Shown here: one piece after another, positions 15,526 through 26,360 of the stretch
Layout: every line of letters starts with the position of its first letter
Numbering within the stretch: the first letter of the stretch is position 1
Source: a bacterium
GTDB taxonomy: Bacteria; Verrucomicrobiota; Kiritimatiellia; RFP12; UBA1067
NCBI GenBank assembly: GCA_025360845.1
Contig: JANYBJ010000313.1
Location: 1 to 41,950 of the forward strand
Direction of reading: 5' to 3'
Length of the DNA stretch: 41,950 nucleotides
Position numbers and translations under genes: made by a program
Notes under the pieces: generated by a model
Database searches by the model: none
What the model was told of the DNA's origin: nothing
What the model saw: the letters and a program-made list of their open reading frames with translations, nothing else

Positions 15526-17010
15526 TTACGCGAACGGATTCTCGCCCGGATAGCGCACGCCCTCGGGCAGCGGCGTGTTGACGTCGTCGACGCCCAGCAG
15601 CTTGACCGCCTCAAAGAGCACCTTGCCCGCCTTGGCGAAACCGAAGCCGCCGTGATGCGGGAAGCGCTTGCCGATCAGCACGTGACGGTAGAACCGCGCG
15701 AAATCGCGGATGCCCACCACGCCGATGCCGCCGAACGAACACGGATTCACGTCAAGCATCTCGCCTTCGGCGATGTAGCTCACGAGCTGGCTGTCGGAGT
15801 TGCCCTGCACGCGGAACATCGTGGTCGGCCCCGGCTTGAGCTGACCTTCCAGCGTGCCGCGGGTGATGTCCGGAGCCTTGCCGCCCTCCATCAGCCGGTT
15901 CATGATGAGCTGGTACTTCATCGTGCAGTTCTTCATGCAGGCGCTGCACGTGTTGCCGCAGTGGAAGCCCATGAACAGGTCCTTGGCCGGCACGCCCTTG
16001 AGATCCGCGCCCTTGAGAATGTCCGCCGGCACCGAGTTGTTGATGTCCAGCAGTGTCGCGGGCAGGCCCGTGGCGCACTGCAGCATGTACTCTGAGATCG
16101 CGCCGTAGAGGTCAACCTCGCACGCGACCGGAATCCCGCGCCCGGCGAGGCGGCTGTTGATGAAGCACGGCACGAAGCCGAACTCGCTCTCGAACGCGGG
16201 CCAGCACTTGTTCGCGAAGACGCCGTAAGAAGCCGCGCCAAGGTTGTTCTCGAAGAAATTCATCAGCGCCAACTCATACTGCGCGAGACGCGGCAGCAGG
16301 TCCGGCCACTGGCACCCGCCCTTGAGCTCCTTGGCCATGTCCGCCGCAACCGCCTTGATGCCCGCCTTGTCCTTTGCGGCCTTCTTGAACTCGACGAGCA
16401 GATCCAGCTCGGAGTTCTCCATCACCGTCGCGCCGAGATCGTAGATCGGCTGGATGGGCGCGTTGCAGGCGAGGAAATCCTGAGGCCGCGGGCCAAAACC
16501 GAAGACCTTCAGGCTGGTCACGCCCACGACCACCCGAGCGATCGACGCGAACTCGCCGATCTTCTGGGCGAGGTCCTTCGGCAGGCCCACCGGATACTGC
16601 GGGATGTACACCGCGAGGCGGCGCAGCCCGATGTTGTACGAGCAGTTCAGCAAGCCGCACAGCGCGTCGCCGCGGTCGCTCGCCAGCACGGCCTTGTTCT
16701 CTTCCGCCGCCGCGCAAGCCATGACCGGACCGGGGAACTCTTGGATGAAGAGCGTGGTCGGCGCTTCCGGACCGAAGTTGCCCAGATACACCACCGCCGC
16801 GTTGCACTCCTGCTCAATCAGGTCATCGCACGCCTCAAGCGCCTGCGCCTCGTTCTCGATGATCACGGCGCTTGCAACCGCTTTGACTCCCTGCTTTTTC
16901 AGTTCGGCCATCAGTGCGGCCAAACGCTTCTGCGTCAGCGCGGCGGGAAAACAGTCCCGCGACACTCCGACGACGCCGATCTTGATCTCTGGCATGTTTG
17001 TGAGTTTCAT
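15526..17010 (-). CDS. FucI-like aldose isomerase, presumed L-arabinose isomerase
   Basis: A 494-residue protein of the L-fucose isomerase-like fold. The family converts aldoses to ketoses with a divalent metal; here the site would be E298 (ACEVDLYG), D322 (LLDINN) and H350 (GFHCGN). The N-terminal domain (1-170) has the typical VVYLGNFGPEAPT and the C-terminal part has RVQGNSDSQLVSYIAEGEM, SFGGIGVVGI and HHGGFGFAK. It is not related to classical AraA in motifs, yet it sits between araD and GH51 in an operon that has araB and araD but no other isomerase, so L-arabinose to L-ribulose is the inferred reaction. Right after H350 is a four-cysteine motif, C351-x3-C355-x2-C358-x3-C362, unusual for the family. 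AAGGAG precedes the ATG by nine bases. Confidence 0.85.
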   Translation of the reverse strand: MKLTNMPEIKIGVVGVSRDCFPAALTQKRLAALMAELKKQGVKAVASAVIIENEAQALEACDDLIEQECNAAVVYLGNFGPEAPTTLFIQEFPGPVMACAAAEENKAVLASDRGDALCGLLNCSYNIGLRRLAVYIPQYPVGLPKDLAQKIGEFASIARVVVGVTSLKVFGFGPRPQDFLACNAPIQPIYDLGATVMENSELDLLVEFKKAAKDKAGIKAVAADMAKELKGGCQWPDLLPRLAQYELALMNFFENNLGAASYGVFANKCWPAFESEFGFVPCFINSRLAGRGIPVACEVDLYGAISEYMLQCATGLPATLLDINNSVPADILKGADLKGVPAKDLFMGFHCGNTCSACMKNCTMKYQLIMNRLMEGGKAPDITRGTLEGQLKPGPTTMFRVQGNSDSQLVSYIAEGEMLDVNPCSFGGIGVVGIRDFARFYRHVLIGKRFPHHGGFGFAKAGKVLFEAVKLLGVDDVNTPLPEGVRYPGENPFA

Positions 17011-17035
17011 TGCGACTCCTTGTTAGACTGTTAGC

Positions 17036-17110
17036 GGTTTAGACTGTTAGGCTATTAGGTTAATATTCACCTTGTCGCGCTTTACCTAAAAACCTAACCG
17101 TCTAAACACC
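17036..17110. repeat. Long imperfect inverted repeat in the araD-isomerase gap
   Basis: Positions 17036-17063 (GGTTTAGACTGTTAGG and onward) pair with 17082-17110 over about 28 bases with few mismatches, around an 18-base loop. A further copy of TTAGACTGTTAG lies at 17024-17034. The same AACCTAACAGTCTAA word appears again at 31989-32003, in a gap of the other operon. It would form a strong hairpin in the arabinose transcript just after araD. Confidence 0.7.
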
Positions 17111-17808
17111 TAATGACCTTTTTTCTGTCCGTAGTACGCGCCCGGGCCATGTTTGCGGCCGTAGTGCGTGTCGAGAATGTAAGAGGGAAGCGGCGGCGCC
17201 TCCGGGCACAGCGAGAACGTCGTTGCCGCCATCTGCGCGACGGCCTCGAGCGCCACCGCGTTCTCGACCGCCTTGCGCGGATCAGGTCCCCACGTGAAAG
17301 GCCCGTGGCCCGCCGCCAGCACGCCCGGTATCGCATCAGGATCTAACGTTCGGAAGCGCTCCACGATCAGGCCGCCGATGTTGTGCTCATACCGGTCGCG
17401 GACCTCCGCCTCGCTCGGCAGCCGCGCCACCGGCACGGCGCCGTGGAAGTGGTCCGCGTGCGTGGTGCCGAGGCAGGGAATCTCGCGGCCCGCCTGCGCG
17501 AAGGCCGTCGCAAAGGCGCTGTGCGTATGCGCCACGCCGCCGATGTTGGGAAACGCCAGGTACAGCCGCACGTGCGTTGGCGTGTCCGACGAAGGCGCGT
17601 AGCCACCCTCGACCACTTGGCCGTCCAAATCCGTGACGACCAGACTGCCCGGCATGAGACGTTCATACGCCACGCCGCTGGGCTTGATCACCATCAGGCC
17701 GCGCTCGCGGTCAACCCCGCTCACATTGCCCCACGTCAGCGTAACCAGCCCTTGCCGGACCAACTCCAGGTTCGCTTCGCAGACGATCTCGCGTAGTTTT
17801 TCAAGCAT
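17110..17808 (-). CDS. araD: L-ribulose-5-phosphate 4-epimerase
   Basis: A 232-residue class II aldolase-type epimerase that converts L-ribulose 5-phosphate to D-xylulose 5-phosphate in the cytoplasm, the last step of L-arabinose breakdown. The motifs line up with E. coli AraD: GNVSG, KPSGV, SSDTPTHV, AHTHS and GHGPFTWG. Zinc ligands are likely H94, H96 and H168, with D75 catalytic, and a C-terminal tyrosine-rich segment (YILDTHYG) carries the catalytic Tyr. The ATG at 17808 is chosen because GAGGAG lies eight bases upstream and the protein then begins as in the family; 19 further codons upstream would come from the repeat array. It follows araB after an 85-base gap full of 10-bp repeats. Confidence 0.92.
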   Translation of the reverse strand: MLEKLREIVCEANLELVRQGLVTLTWGNVSGVDRERGLMVIKPSGVAYERLMPGSLVVTDLDGQVVEGGYAPSSDTPTHVRLYLAFPNIGGVAHTHSAFATAFAQAGREIPCLGTTHADHFHGAVPVARLPSEAEVRDRYEHNIGGLIVERFRTLDPDAIPGVLAAGHGPFTWGPDPRKAVENAVALEAVAQMAATTFSLCPEAPPLPSYILDTHYGRKHGPGAYYGQKKGH

Positions 17809-17824
17809 TCTGACTCCTCGACTT

Positions 17825-17890
17825 GAGTCGACCGAATCGACCTGAATCGACTCGAGTCGAATCACGTCGCTTCAAGTCGCTTCGGGTCAT
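17825..17890. repeat. Degenerate 10-bp tandem array between araB and araD
   Basis: Seven units with core RRGTCG/GAATCG begin at 17825, 17834, 17844, 17854, 17864, 17874 and 17884, a nearly exact 10-bp period. The centre is a perfect 14-bp palindrome, TCGACTCGAGTCGA, at 17847-17860. It fills the untranslated space between the two genes and ends at the araD ribosome binding site. Confidence 0.8.
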
Positions 17891-17893
17891 CCT

Positions 17894-19576
17894 CTAACGC
17901 TGCCGCTCTCTTATCGCGATCAAGTCCTTCATCACGTTGGCCATCTGGCCGCTCCACGCCGCCGTTCCGAACCCGTCGTGCAGTTGCCGGTACAGCGCGA
18001 ACAGCTCGCGATACACCGCGACGTTTTCGGGGATCGGCTGATACGCCCGCTCGCGGATGCGGCAAAGCTTGGGCTGCGCCGACTCCACATCCGCAAACAC
18101 GCCGGCCGCCACCGCGCCGAACAGGGCCGCGCCCAAAGCGCAGGTCTGATCCGAAGCCGAGACCGTCATCGGCATGTCGAGGATATCCGCGTAAATCTGC
18201 ATCAGGAAGGGGCTCTTCACCGCAAGGCCTCCGCAGTTGATCACTTGCTCAATCGGCACGCCATACTCGCGCACGCGGTCGATGATCATGCGCGCGCCGA
18301 AAGCCGTCGCCTCGACCAGCGCGCGATAGATCTCCGGCGCGGTCGAGTGGAGCGTCTGCCCAAGGATCAGGCCCGACAGGCGCACGTCTGTCAGCACGCA
18401 CCGGTTGCCGTTGTTCCAATCGAGCGACAGCAGCCCGCTCTCGCCGGGCTTGAGCTTGGCCGCAGCCTCGTTCAGGGCTGCAAACTTGGCATCTGCCGAA
18501 GCGCCGAACGACTCCGGCACCAAATTGCGTACGAACCAGAGGAAGATGTCGCCCACCGCCGACTGCCCGGCCTCGATCCCGTAATAACCGGCCACCACAG
18601 AACCGTCCACAATCCCGCACACGCCGGGAATGTCTTTCAGCGGCTGATTGTTTTTTGCGACCATCAGGTCGCAGGTGCTGGTGCCCAATATCTTCGCCAG
18701 CTTGCCGGTGGCACAGCCTGCGCCGACCGCTCCCATGTGGGCGTCGAAGGCGCCCACGGCGACCGCGATTCCCTCGCGCAGCCCCAGCGTCTTTGCCCAC
18801 GTTGCGCAGAGACCTCCGGCTTTGACGTCCGCCGTGTAAGCCGTCTCGTACAGACGGCCGCGCAAAGCGGGCAGGGCCGGGTCCAACGCTCCGAGGAACT
18901 CCTTGTCCGGCAAGCCGCCCCACTGTTTCGCATACATCGCCTTGTGGCCGGCCGCACACACGCCGCGCTTGAGCGTCAGCGGGTCCTCGATGCCTGTGAG
19001 CAGCGCCGGAATCCAGTCGCACAGCTCGACGAAACTGAAAGCGGCCTCGAACACACGGGGGTCCACGCGCTTGCAGTGGAGCACCTTCGACCAGAACCAC
19101 TCAGACGAATAGGTGCCGCCGCACTTGGCCAGATATTCGGGGCGCATCGTGCGGGCCAAGGCCGTGATCTCCGCCGCCTCGGCGTGACTGCTGTGATCTT
19201 TCCACAGCCAGGCTTGCGCGTTCGGGTTCGCCTTGAACTCCGGCAGCAGCGCCAAGGGCACACCCGCGCGGTCCACGGGCATCGGCGTGGAGCCGGTGGT
19301 GTCGACGCCGATGCCGACCACACCGTCGGGCGAGAAAGCGGGGTCGGCAGCCTTGGCCTTGGCAAGTCCTTGAACGACGATCTCGATCAGTCCCGCCCGA
19401 TAGTCCACCGGGCTCTGCCTCGCGACGTTCGGATCACGCGGATCGATGATCACGCCCATCTGGCCGGACGGGTAATTGTAAACGTGCGACGCGACCTCCG
19501 CGCCGGTCTCGAGGTTCACAATCAGCGAACGGCACGAGTTGGTGCCATAGTCTAATCCAATCGCATAGGTGTTCAT
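17894..19576 (-). CDS. araB: L-ribulokinase (FGGY carbohydrate kinase)
   Basis: A 560-residue FGGY-family kinase that phosphorylates L-ribulose to L-ribulose 5-phosphate with ATP. The N-terminal GLDYGTNSCRSLIVN is the phosphate-1 region of the actin-like fold and DTTGSTPMPVD follows as in AraB; the C-terminal half has GGLAVKSPFLMQIYADIL, the conserved ATP-binding FGGY signature region. Length and the long insertion relative to xylulokinase fit AraB better than XylB. The ATG at 19576 has AAAGGA eight bases upstream; the frame is open further, but that part overlaps the preceding GH51 gene and is not protein-like. It starts 11 bases after the GH51 stop, so the genes are co-transcribed. Confidence 0.92.
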   Translation of the reverse strand: MNTYAIGLDYGTNSCRSLIVNLETGAEVASHVYNYPSGQMGVIIDPRDPNVARQSPVDYRAGLIEIVVQGLAKAKAADPAFSPDGVVGIGVDTTGSTPMPVDRAGVPLALLPEFKANPNAQAWLWKDHSSHAEAAEITALARTMRPEYLAKCGGTYSSEWFWSKVLHCKRVDPRVFEAAFSFVELCDWIPALLTGIEDPLTLKRGVCAAGHKAMYAKQWGGLPDKEFLGALDPALPALRGRLYETAYTADVKAGGLCATWAKTLGLREGIAVAVGAFDAHMGAVGAGCATGKLAKILGTSTCDLMVAKNNQPLKDIPGVCGIVDGSVVAGYYGIEAGQSAVGDIFLWFVRNLVPESFGASADAKFAALNEAAAKLKPGESGLLSLDWNNGNRCVLTDVRLSGLILGQTLHSTAPEIYRALVEATAFGARMIIDRVREYGVPIEQVINCGGLAVKSPFLMQIYADILDMPMTVSASDQTCALGAALFGAVAAGVFADVESAQPKLCRIRERAYQPIPENVAVYRELFALYRQLHDGFGTAAWSGQMANVMKDLIAIRERQR

Positions 19577-19587
19577 GAGAGATCCTT

Positions 19588-22119
19588 TTACTGGGCTTTG
19601 ATCCTTAAAACCGTAAACGAGCACGGGGCCAAGGTCACCGAGGTAACCGCGCCGCCAATCTCCACCGTGTCCTCTTTGGGTGCCACCTGAAGCGGGCTTG
19701 CGAGCGTGTTGACGTCGCCCGGCTTTCCGGTCAGCGTGATGCGCTTGGCCTTTTGCGCCGCGACTTTCACGCCGGCAATGCTGAGCGTCACGGGCTGGGG
19801 CTCGGGCTGCGGATTCACGCACTTAACCACGATCTCGCCGGCGGCTTTGTCCAGTCCCGACACCAGATAGGCGCGTGCCCTCAGGGCATTGGGGATTACC
19901 TGATCGAACAGCGCCTCGTTATCGAGCCACACCTTGACCCGCTCGCCTTCAAGCTGAATCTTGACCGAATACCAGCGTCCGGTTTCGATGTGGCCGGGCT
20001 TGCGACCGACCGGGTTCTGCCCGTTCTGTTCAATCCCGTGCTCTTTATTCCCCCACCCGCCGAGGTTCACGTGAATGGCCTTGTCGCGCTGGTCGCGCAC
20101 GCGGATGATGAACCCCTCCTGGCCGGCGATCTTGCGCGCCTTCAGTTCCAGCGTATAGTCCCGCCAAGAGGGATCGCCGCAGGTGATCATGGTCTGGCTC
20201 ACGCTCACGTCATCCTGTAGCAGCGCACCCTCTTTCACCGACCACGCGCCCTCCTTGGCTTTTGACCATCCCTTCAAACCGGACGCAGAGTCGAACGCAT
20301 AGAGCGTCTCGTTGCCTCGCGTCACGCGAACGTCCTTGAACTCGGCGGACGTGAGCCAGGTATGGAGGCCGATCGCACCGGTCGGCGGCAACGGCGCTTC
20401 GTTGGCCGACACCTCGACGGGAAGCAGCACGTCCGGCAGATTGCACATGAAGAGCTTCTGAACATAGTACGACGGCGTTGCGAATGCCCTGACGTTGTCG
20501 AACCAGATGAGGTCCACGTCCCACTGCGAGGACCCGATTTTGTTGAATAGCGGCGCATAGGCGGCCATTTGCACCACATCGGAGTTGCGCTCGAACCCGG
20601 TCATCGCCGCCGCCTCGGCCAGAGCGGCCTCAAGGCTGTTCTGGCGGTCGCGCGTGTGGCAGGCGTACTCGCCGACATAGACCTTGGGACCGTTACGGTC
20701 GTACTTGTCGTAGCGGTTCACCTGCGAGTAGAACCACTCCGGCGGCTTATAAAAGTGCTCGTCAACCAACTGCGCCTTCATTTCCGGCAGACGCTTCCAC
20801 GCCAGCTCGAACATCGCCCCGTCCGGCGCGGCGCCGGCGGAAGAGATGATGGTGATTTCGGGGTGCTTGGCCTTCACGGCTTTGGCGATCACCTCGTACC
20901 GGTCCAAGAAGACGTTGTCCCAGTTCTCGTTGCCGATGCCGACGTACTTGAGGTTGAAGGGCGCGGGATGCCCCATGTCGGCGCGGACGCGGCCCCACGG
21001 CGTGTCGGGCGAGCCGTTCGCGAACTCGATGAGGTCCAGCGCGTTTTGAATGAAGTAGTCCAGCGAGTCGAGGGGCACATACTCCCAAGGCTTGCCGAAC
21101 TGGCAGGTCAGTCCCGCCGCCAGAATCGGCAAAGGCTCCGCGCCGATGTCCTCGGCAAGCTGGAAGTACTCGAAGAACCCCAACCCGTGCGACTGCCAGT
21201 AGCCCCACCGGTTCCAGTTGAGGCCGCGCCGTTCAATCGGGCCGACCGTGCGCTTCCAATGGTAGAGCGTCTCCATGTCGCCGCCCTCCACAACGCAGCC
21301 GCCGGGGAAGCGCAGCGTCGCGGGCTTCATCTCCTTCAGCATCTGCATGAGGTCCTTGCGCAGGCCGTTCTTGCGGTTGTTGAAGGTCGCCTGCGGAAAG
21401 AGCGAGACCAGATCCAGATCCACGGTCCCCGCCGCATCCATTAGCACGACGAGCTGCGCGTTCGTCACGGTCTCAGCCGGGACGAACACCGACTCGTACT
21501 TCGCCCACTCCGGCGGCGCGGGCGGATCAAGGGTGGCGCGCGCCGTCCCCGGCGCGCTCTCGGGGGCAAACGATCCCCACCTCGCGCTTCCCGAGGACTT
21601 GTTTATCCACGCGCCTTTCTCGATGCGGTAGGAGGCCAGCGCCTTCTTGTCGGAGGTCTCCAAACGGACCGTCAGCCCGCCCCCGTAGGTCGCGTGTGGG
21701 CGGGCATAGAGCGAGAGGTCATATTTCTCGCCCTGCTTCACGGCGATGCCGCCGAAGCCGCCGTTCGCCACGCCCGCGCCCTCGCCCGGCGCATAGCACT
21801 CGATGCGCAGGTACTGCCATGTGTTGGCATTCACGGGATACCCGCCCTGAAGCGAGACGCGGCCCATGCCGTTGCCGCGGTATTCGCGCCGCCAGCCCTC
21901 GGGCTCTTTCGTGCGCCAGTCGAACCCTCGGTTGGCGATCAACTCGGGGTAGAGGCCGCCGTCAGCCGCGGAGTTGATGTCCTCGAAGAAAATGCCGTAC
22001 AGCGTTTTCGGGATCACATGCCCCGTCCGGTCCGCATGAACCGTCGCCTGCAGCGCAGGCTGCTGCGCAAAGGCCCTGAGCGCCAACATGGCGATCAACA
22101 GCGTTAACGTTTTATTCAT
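19588..22119 (-). CDS. GH51 alpha-L-arabinofuranosidase with C-terminal beta-sandwich domain (second paralogue)
   Basis: An 843-residue secreted enzyme with the same build as the GH51 protein downstream: signal peptide (residues 1-18), short FFEDINSAADGGLYPELI strand-helix, CBM4-like region (about 65-240, with a 30-40 residue extra loop around 170-205), catalytic barrel (about 255-590) with LRFPGGCVVEGG, E398 in GIGNENW as acid/base and E484 in YVGEYACH as nucleophile, then a LamG/DUF1080-like domain (about 610-760) and a final beta-sandwich strand set. It is clearly paralogous to the other GH51 yet divergent, so different linkages or chain lengths are likely. The ATG directly follows the stop codon of the symporter gene, with AGGGG inside the end of that gene as ribosome binding site. 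Confidence 0.9.
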   Translation of the reverse strand: MNKTLTLLIAMLALRAFAQQPALQATVHADRTGHVIPKTLYGIFFEDINSAADGGLYPELIANRGFDWRTKEPEGWRREYRGNGMGRVSLQGGYPVNANTWQYLRIECYAPGEGAGVANGGFGGIAVKQGEKYDLSLYARPHATYGGGLTVRLETSDKKALASYRIEKGAWINKSSGSARWGSFAPESAPGTARATLDPPAPPEWAKYESVFVPAETVTNAQLVVLMDAAGTVDLDLVSLFPQATFNNRKNGLRKDLMQMLKEMKPATLRFPGGCVVEGGDMETLYHWKRTVGPIERRGLNWNRWGYWQSHGLGFFEYFQLAEDIGAEPLPILAAGLTCQFGKPWEYVPLDSLDYFIQNALDLIEFANGSPDTPWGRVRADMGHPAPFNLKYVGIGNENWDNVFLDRYEVIAKAVKAKHPEITIISSAGAAPDGAMFELAWKRLPEMKAQLVDEHFYKPPEWFYSQVNRYDKYDRNGPKVYVGEYACHTRDRQNSLEAALAEAAAMTGFERNSDVVQMAAYAPLFNKIGSSQWDVDLIWFDNVRAFATPSYYVQKLFMCNLPDVLLPVEVSANEAPLPPTGAIGLHTWLTSAEFKDVRVTRGNETLYAFDSASGLKGWSKAKEGAWSVKEGALLQDDVSVSQTMITCGDPSWRDYTLELKARKIAGQEGFIIRVRDQRDKAIHVNLGGWGNKEHGIEQNGQNPVGRKPGHIETGRWYSVKIQLEGERVKVWLDNEALFDQVIPNALRARAYLVSGLDKAAGEIVVKCVNPQPEPQPVTLSIAGVKVAAQKAKRITLTGKPGDVNTLASPLQVAPKEDTVEIGGAVTSVTLAPCSFTVLRIKAQ

Positions 22120-23907
<1,788 letters not shown>

Positions 23908-23947
23908 AGGTTCTCCTCACTTGTTGTTTACGATCAATTTCTCACAA

Positions 23948-26335
23948 TTAACGAACCGCCCACTCGTAAAGTCCCGATGAAAACTGGGCGGGGAGCTGGA
24001 GTTCCAGCCGCAAGGCCGAGGTGGTGACCGGCGTGAAAACGACCTCGACCGGCGTGCCCTTTGTGATCGGGTACTCCTTCACTCCGGCCACCGGCTCCCA
24101 CTTCCCTTCGGAGGTCTTGTACACCAGACGCCAGGAGGCCGGCAGACGGCATTCGCCGCGACCGGTGTCGTCGAACCACGAGACCGTACATTGCTTCACC
24201 TCCACGGGTTTAGCGAAATCGTACTGCAGCCACTCGGCTGTGCCCTTGTGCGGCCAGAAATCAAAGTTGCCTGCCGCTTCGTCCTGCGCGCTCTTCGGCA
24301 TCGCCTGATCATTGACTGCCGAAGGGTCCATCCCGCTGCGGCAAAAGGACACCGAGAGCGCGGCCTGCCCCGCCAGCGTGTTGAGCCCCGCTTTCTCGGG
24401 GTCCTCGAGCATCCAGACCTGCGAGGCGCCGCCCCGGTTGAGGCGGGCGTAATTGGGCACCGCTGTGAAGCCGCCGCCCTCGATGACCATGACACCGCCC
24501 AACAGCTCGCCCTTCCAGACCGCCTTCAATTCTACGTCCGGCTTCAGCACCGACTGCCTCACCGGTTTTTGATGGTCAACGTCCTCGAAGCTGTAAACCA
24601 GCGGCCCGCGCTGCACCGCCACCCGCCCGCGGTTGGCCGCCACCCGGTCATCGCACCGGACCCGCTGCACCTCCATCAGCAGGGACAGCTCCACGCGGTC
24701 ACCGGCCTGCCAGGTCCGCTGCAGGAGGGCGTACCCCTTCCGGACCGTGACCGGCTCCGCCTTTCCGTTGACCGTGACGCTGAAGGTCCCCGCGCGGTCC
24801 GGCGTGACCGTGTAGAGTTCGCTCTCCGTGCGGCCGGGGATGCGGAGCGCCAGCGTGAACGCGGCGGGCGCGGCCGGCTTCAGCGTGATCGTGACCGTCC
24901 CCTCCCACGGATACCGCGTTTCCTGCCGGATCTGAAGCGCCGTCCCGCCGACGTTGGGAACCGTACACTCGCTGTCGACAAAGTGGTTGAGATAGAGCAC
25001 GTCCCGCTTGCTGTTCACGGAGTACATCAGGTCCTTGATCGCGATCAGCGCGCGCGGGATGTTGCCGACGCAGCACGGGCACCCGTGCCACGGATAGCGC
25101 GCCTGCGCCGAGACCAGCGGATTCTGGTAGAAGAAATTCGTGCCGATCAGCTCGACCGCGCCCAGGACGTTGTTGAAGAGCGCCCGCTCCTGCACGTCGC
25201 AGTAGTGGGCGTCCGTGTGGAGCCGATGCATCTGTTCGGCCCAGAAACTCAGCCCGCAGCCCGCGCACGACTCGCAGTAGGCGTTGTTGGGAAGCTCGAA
25301 ATCGCCGCCGAACGCCTCGCCGTTGTGCGACGCGCCCACGCCTCCGGTGAGGTAGTGCTTCCGGTGGATGGCGTTGGCCCAGATCTTATCGACCGCGGCC
25401 AGATAGGCGCTGTCGCCGGTGAGCCGCGCGACATCCGCCATCGCCGTATAGAAATAGGTGGCGCGGACCGCATGGCCTCTGGCTTCAGTCATCTCAATGG
25501 CGGGCTTCTCCGACTGGTTGTAGACGTCCGGCTCAAGCTCGTGCTGGTGGCCGAGGAAGTGCTTGGCCAAAGCGACATACTTATCGCCTTTTCCCGTGCC
25601 CTCGACCTCGTTGACCAGACCGCCGAGGCGGCACAGGGCATGTTCCATGCCGGGATGGCCGTTCTTCCAAGTCCGCTTCGGGGGCGGACCGAAGGTGTTG
25701 CACAGCAGGTCCGCGCATTTGACCGCTGCGTCGTACAGCCGGCGGTCCTTGCCGCCCGTCATCCGGTAATGGGCGATGCCCATTTCAAGGAAGTACCCCA
25801 TCACATAGAACTCATGGTCATGGATGGCGGTGAACCGCGGGTTGTTCTTGAGCACGTGAAACGAATGGATGTAGCCGTCTTTGTCCTGTGCCGCCAGTAT
25901 GATGGGGATCCACTCCTCGACCTTCGCGCGGAGCGCCGCCTGCGCTTTGGCCAGCTCTGCGTCACCTTCAGGGTCAACCTCCAGCGCCAAACAGATCGCC
26001 TCCACCGTGTTGTAGATGTAGGCGTCCGACCAAGGCGCCCCGCGGAACGCCGCACGCGGCTCACCCCGCAGCGCCTTGCCGGTATCAATCAGGTTGAGCA
26101 GTTCCTGGCCATCGCCTCCCTGCTCCATCTCCTTGACGCAATGCGGCAGCCACTTCTCGGTCTGGAGCTTGATCTGCCGCTTCCAGAAGCCGCCGATCTT
26201 GATCTGTTGGAAACGCACCGGTTCCAGAACATCGCCGGCCTGCGTCTGCTCGGCGGCAAACGATGGGGAAACAACGGCAAGCGCTGAGCCGAGTACGGCG
26301 AGCGCGAAAGATTGGCTGGGGCTGCACGTTTTCAA
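23948..26335 (-). CDS. GH127-type beta-L-arabinofuranosidase (DUF1680), first gene of the arabinose operon
   Basis: A 795-residue secreted enzyme (signal peptide about residues 1-28). The catalytic zinc-cysteine site of the family is present: E355 and C357 in CESCAGCGLSFW and C421-C422 in HGCPCCVGNIPR. The helical barrel covers about 40-440 (APWSDAYIYNTVEAI, HDHEFYVMGYFLE, GGVGASHNGEAFGGDFELPN). Beta domains follow, and the last 140 residues (FWPHKGTAEWLQYDFAKPVEVKQ to the end) form a discoidin/F5-8C-like module that may bind glycans. The cysteine context CESCAG..CPCC places it in a different branch from the GH127 at the other end of the operon (CETCN..WCC). AAAGGAGG lies three bases before the ATG, after a clear promoter with an AraC-type operator. 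Confidence 0.9.
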   Translation of the reverse strand: MKTCSPSQSFALAVLGSALAVVSPSFAAEQTQAGDVLEPVRFQQIKIGGFWKRQIKLQTEKWLPHCVKEMEQGGDGQELLNLIDTGKALRGEPRAAFRGAPWSDAYIYNTVEAICLALEVDPEGDAELAKAQAALRAKVEEWIPIILAAQDKDGYIHSFHVLKNNPRFTAIHDHEFYVMGYFLEMGIAHYRMTGGKDRRLYDAAVKCADLLCNTFGPPPKRTWKNGHPGMEHALCRLGGLVNEVEGTGKGDKYVALAKHFLGHQHELEPDVYNQSEKPAIEMTEARGHAVRATYFYTAMADVARLTGDSAYLAAVDKIWANAIHRKHYLTGGVGASHNGEAFGGDFELPNNAYCESCAGCGLSFWAEQMHRLHTDAHYCDVQERALFNNVLGAVELIGTNFFYQNPLVSAQARYPWHGCPCCVGNIPRALIAIKDLMYSVNSKRDVLYLNHFVDSECTVPNVGGTALQIRQETRYPWEGTVTITLKPAAPAAFTLALRIPGRTESELYTVTPDRAGTFSVTVNGKAEPVTVRKGYALLQRTWQAGDRVELSLLMEVQRVRCDDRVAANRGRVAVQRGPLVYSFEDVDHQKPVRQSVLKPDVELKAVWKGELLGGVMVIEGGGFTAVPNYARLNRGGASQVWMLEDPEKAGLNTLAGQAALSVSFCRSGMDPSAVNDQAMPKSAQDEAAGNFDFWPHKGTAEWLQYDFAKPVEVKQCTVSWFDDTGRGECRLPASWRLVYKTSEGKWEPVAGVKEYPITKGTPVEVVFTPVTTSALRLELQLPAQFSSGLYEWAVR

Positions 26336-26360
26336 ACATTCCCTCCTTTATGATTGAACC

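Noticed and set aside
17825-17890. CRISPR array
   Set aside because: Units are only 10 bp and degenerate, with no spacers and no cas genes in the window.
17978-19555. 525-codon open frame on the plus strand
   Set aside because: Antisense to araB; Arg/His/Leu-rich with no recognisable motif.
17894-19822. Extended AraB of 642 residues
   Set aside because: The extra 82 codons overlap the GH51 gene and read as Arg/Gly/Ala-rich shadow sequence; AAAGGA and the family start agree on 19576.
24191-26287. 698-codon open frame on the plus strand
   Set aside because: Lies opposite the GH127 gene, very rich in Arg, His and Val, typical antisense shadow of a high-GC gene.
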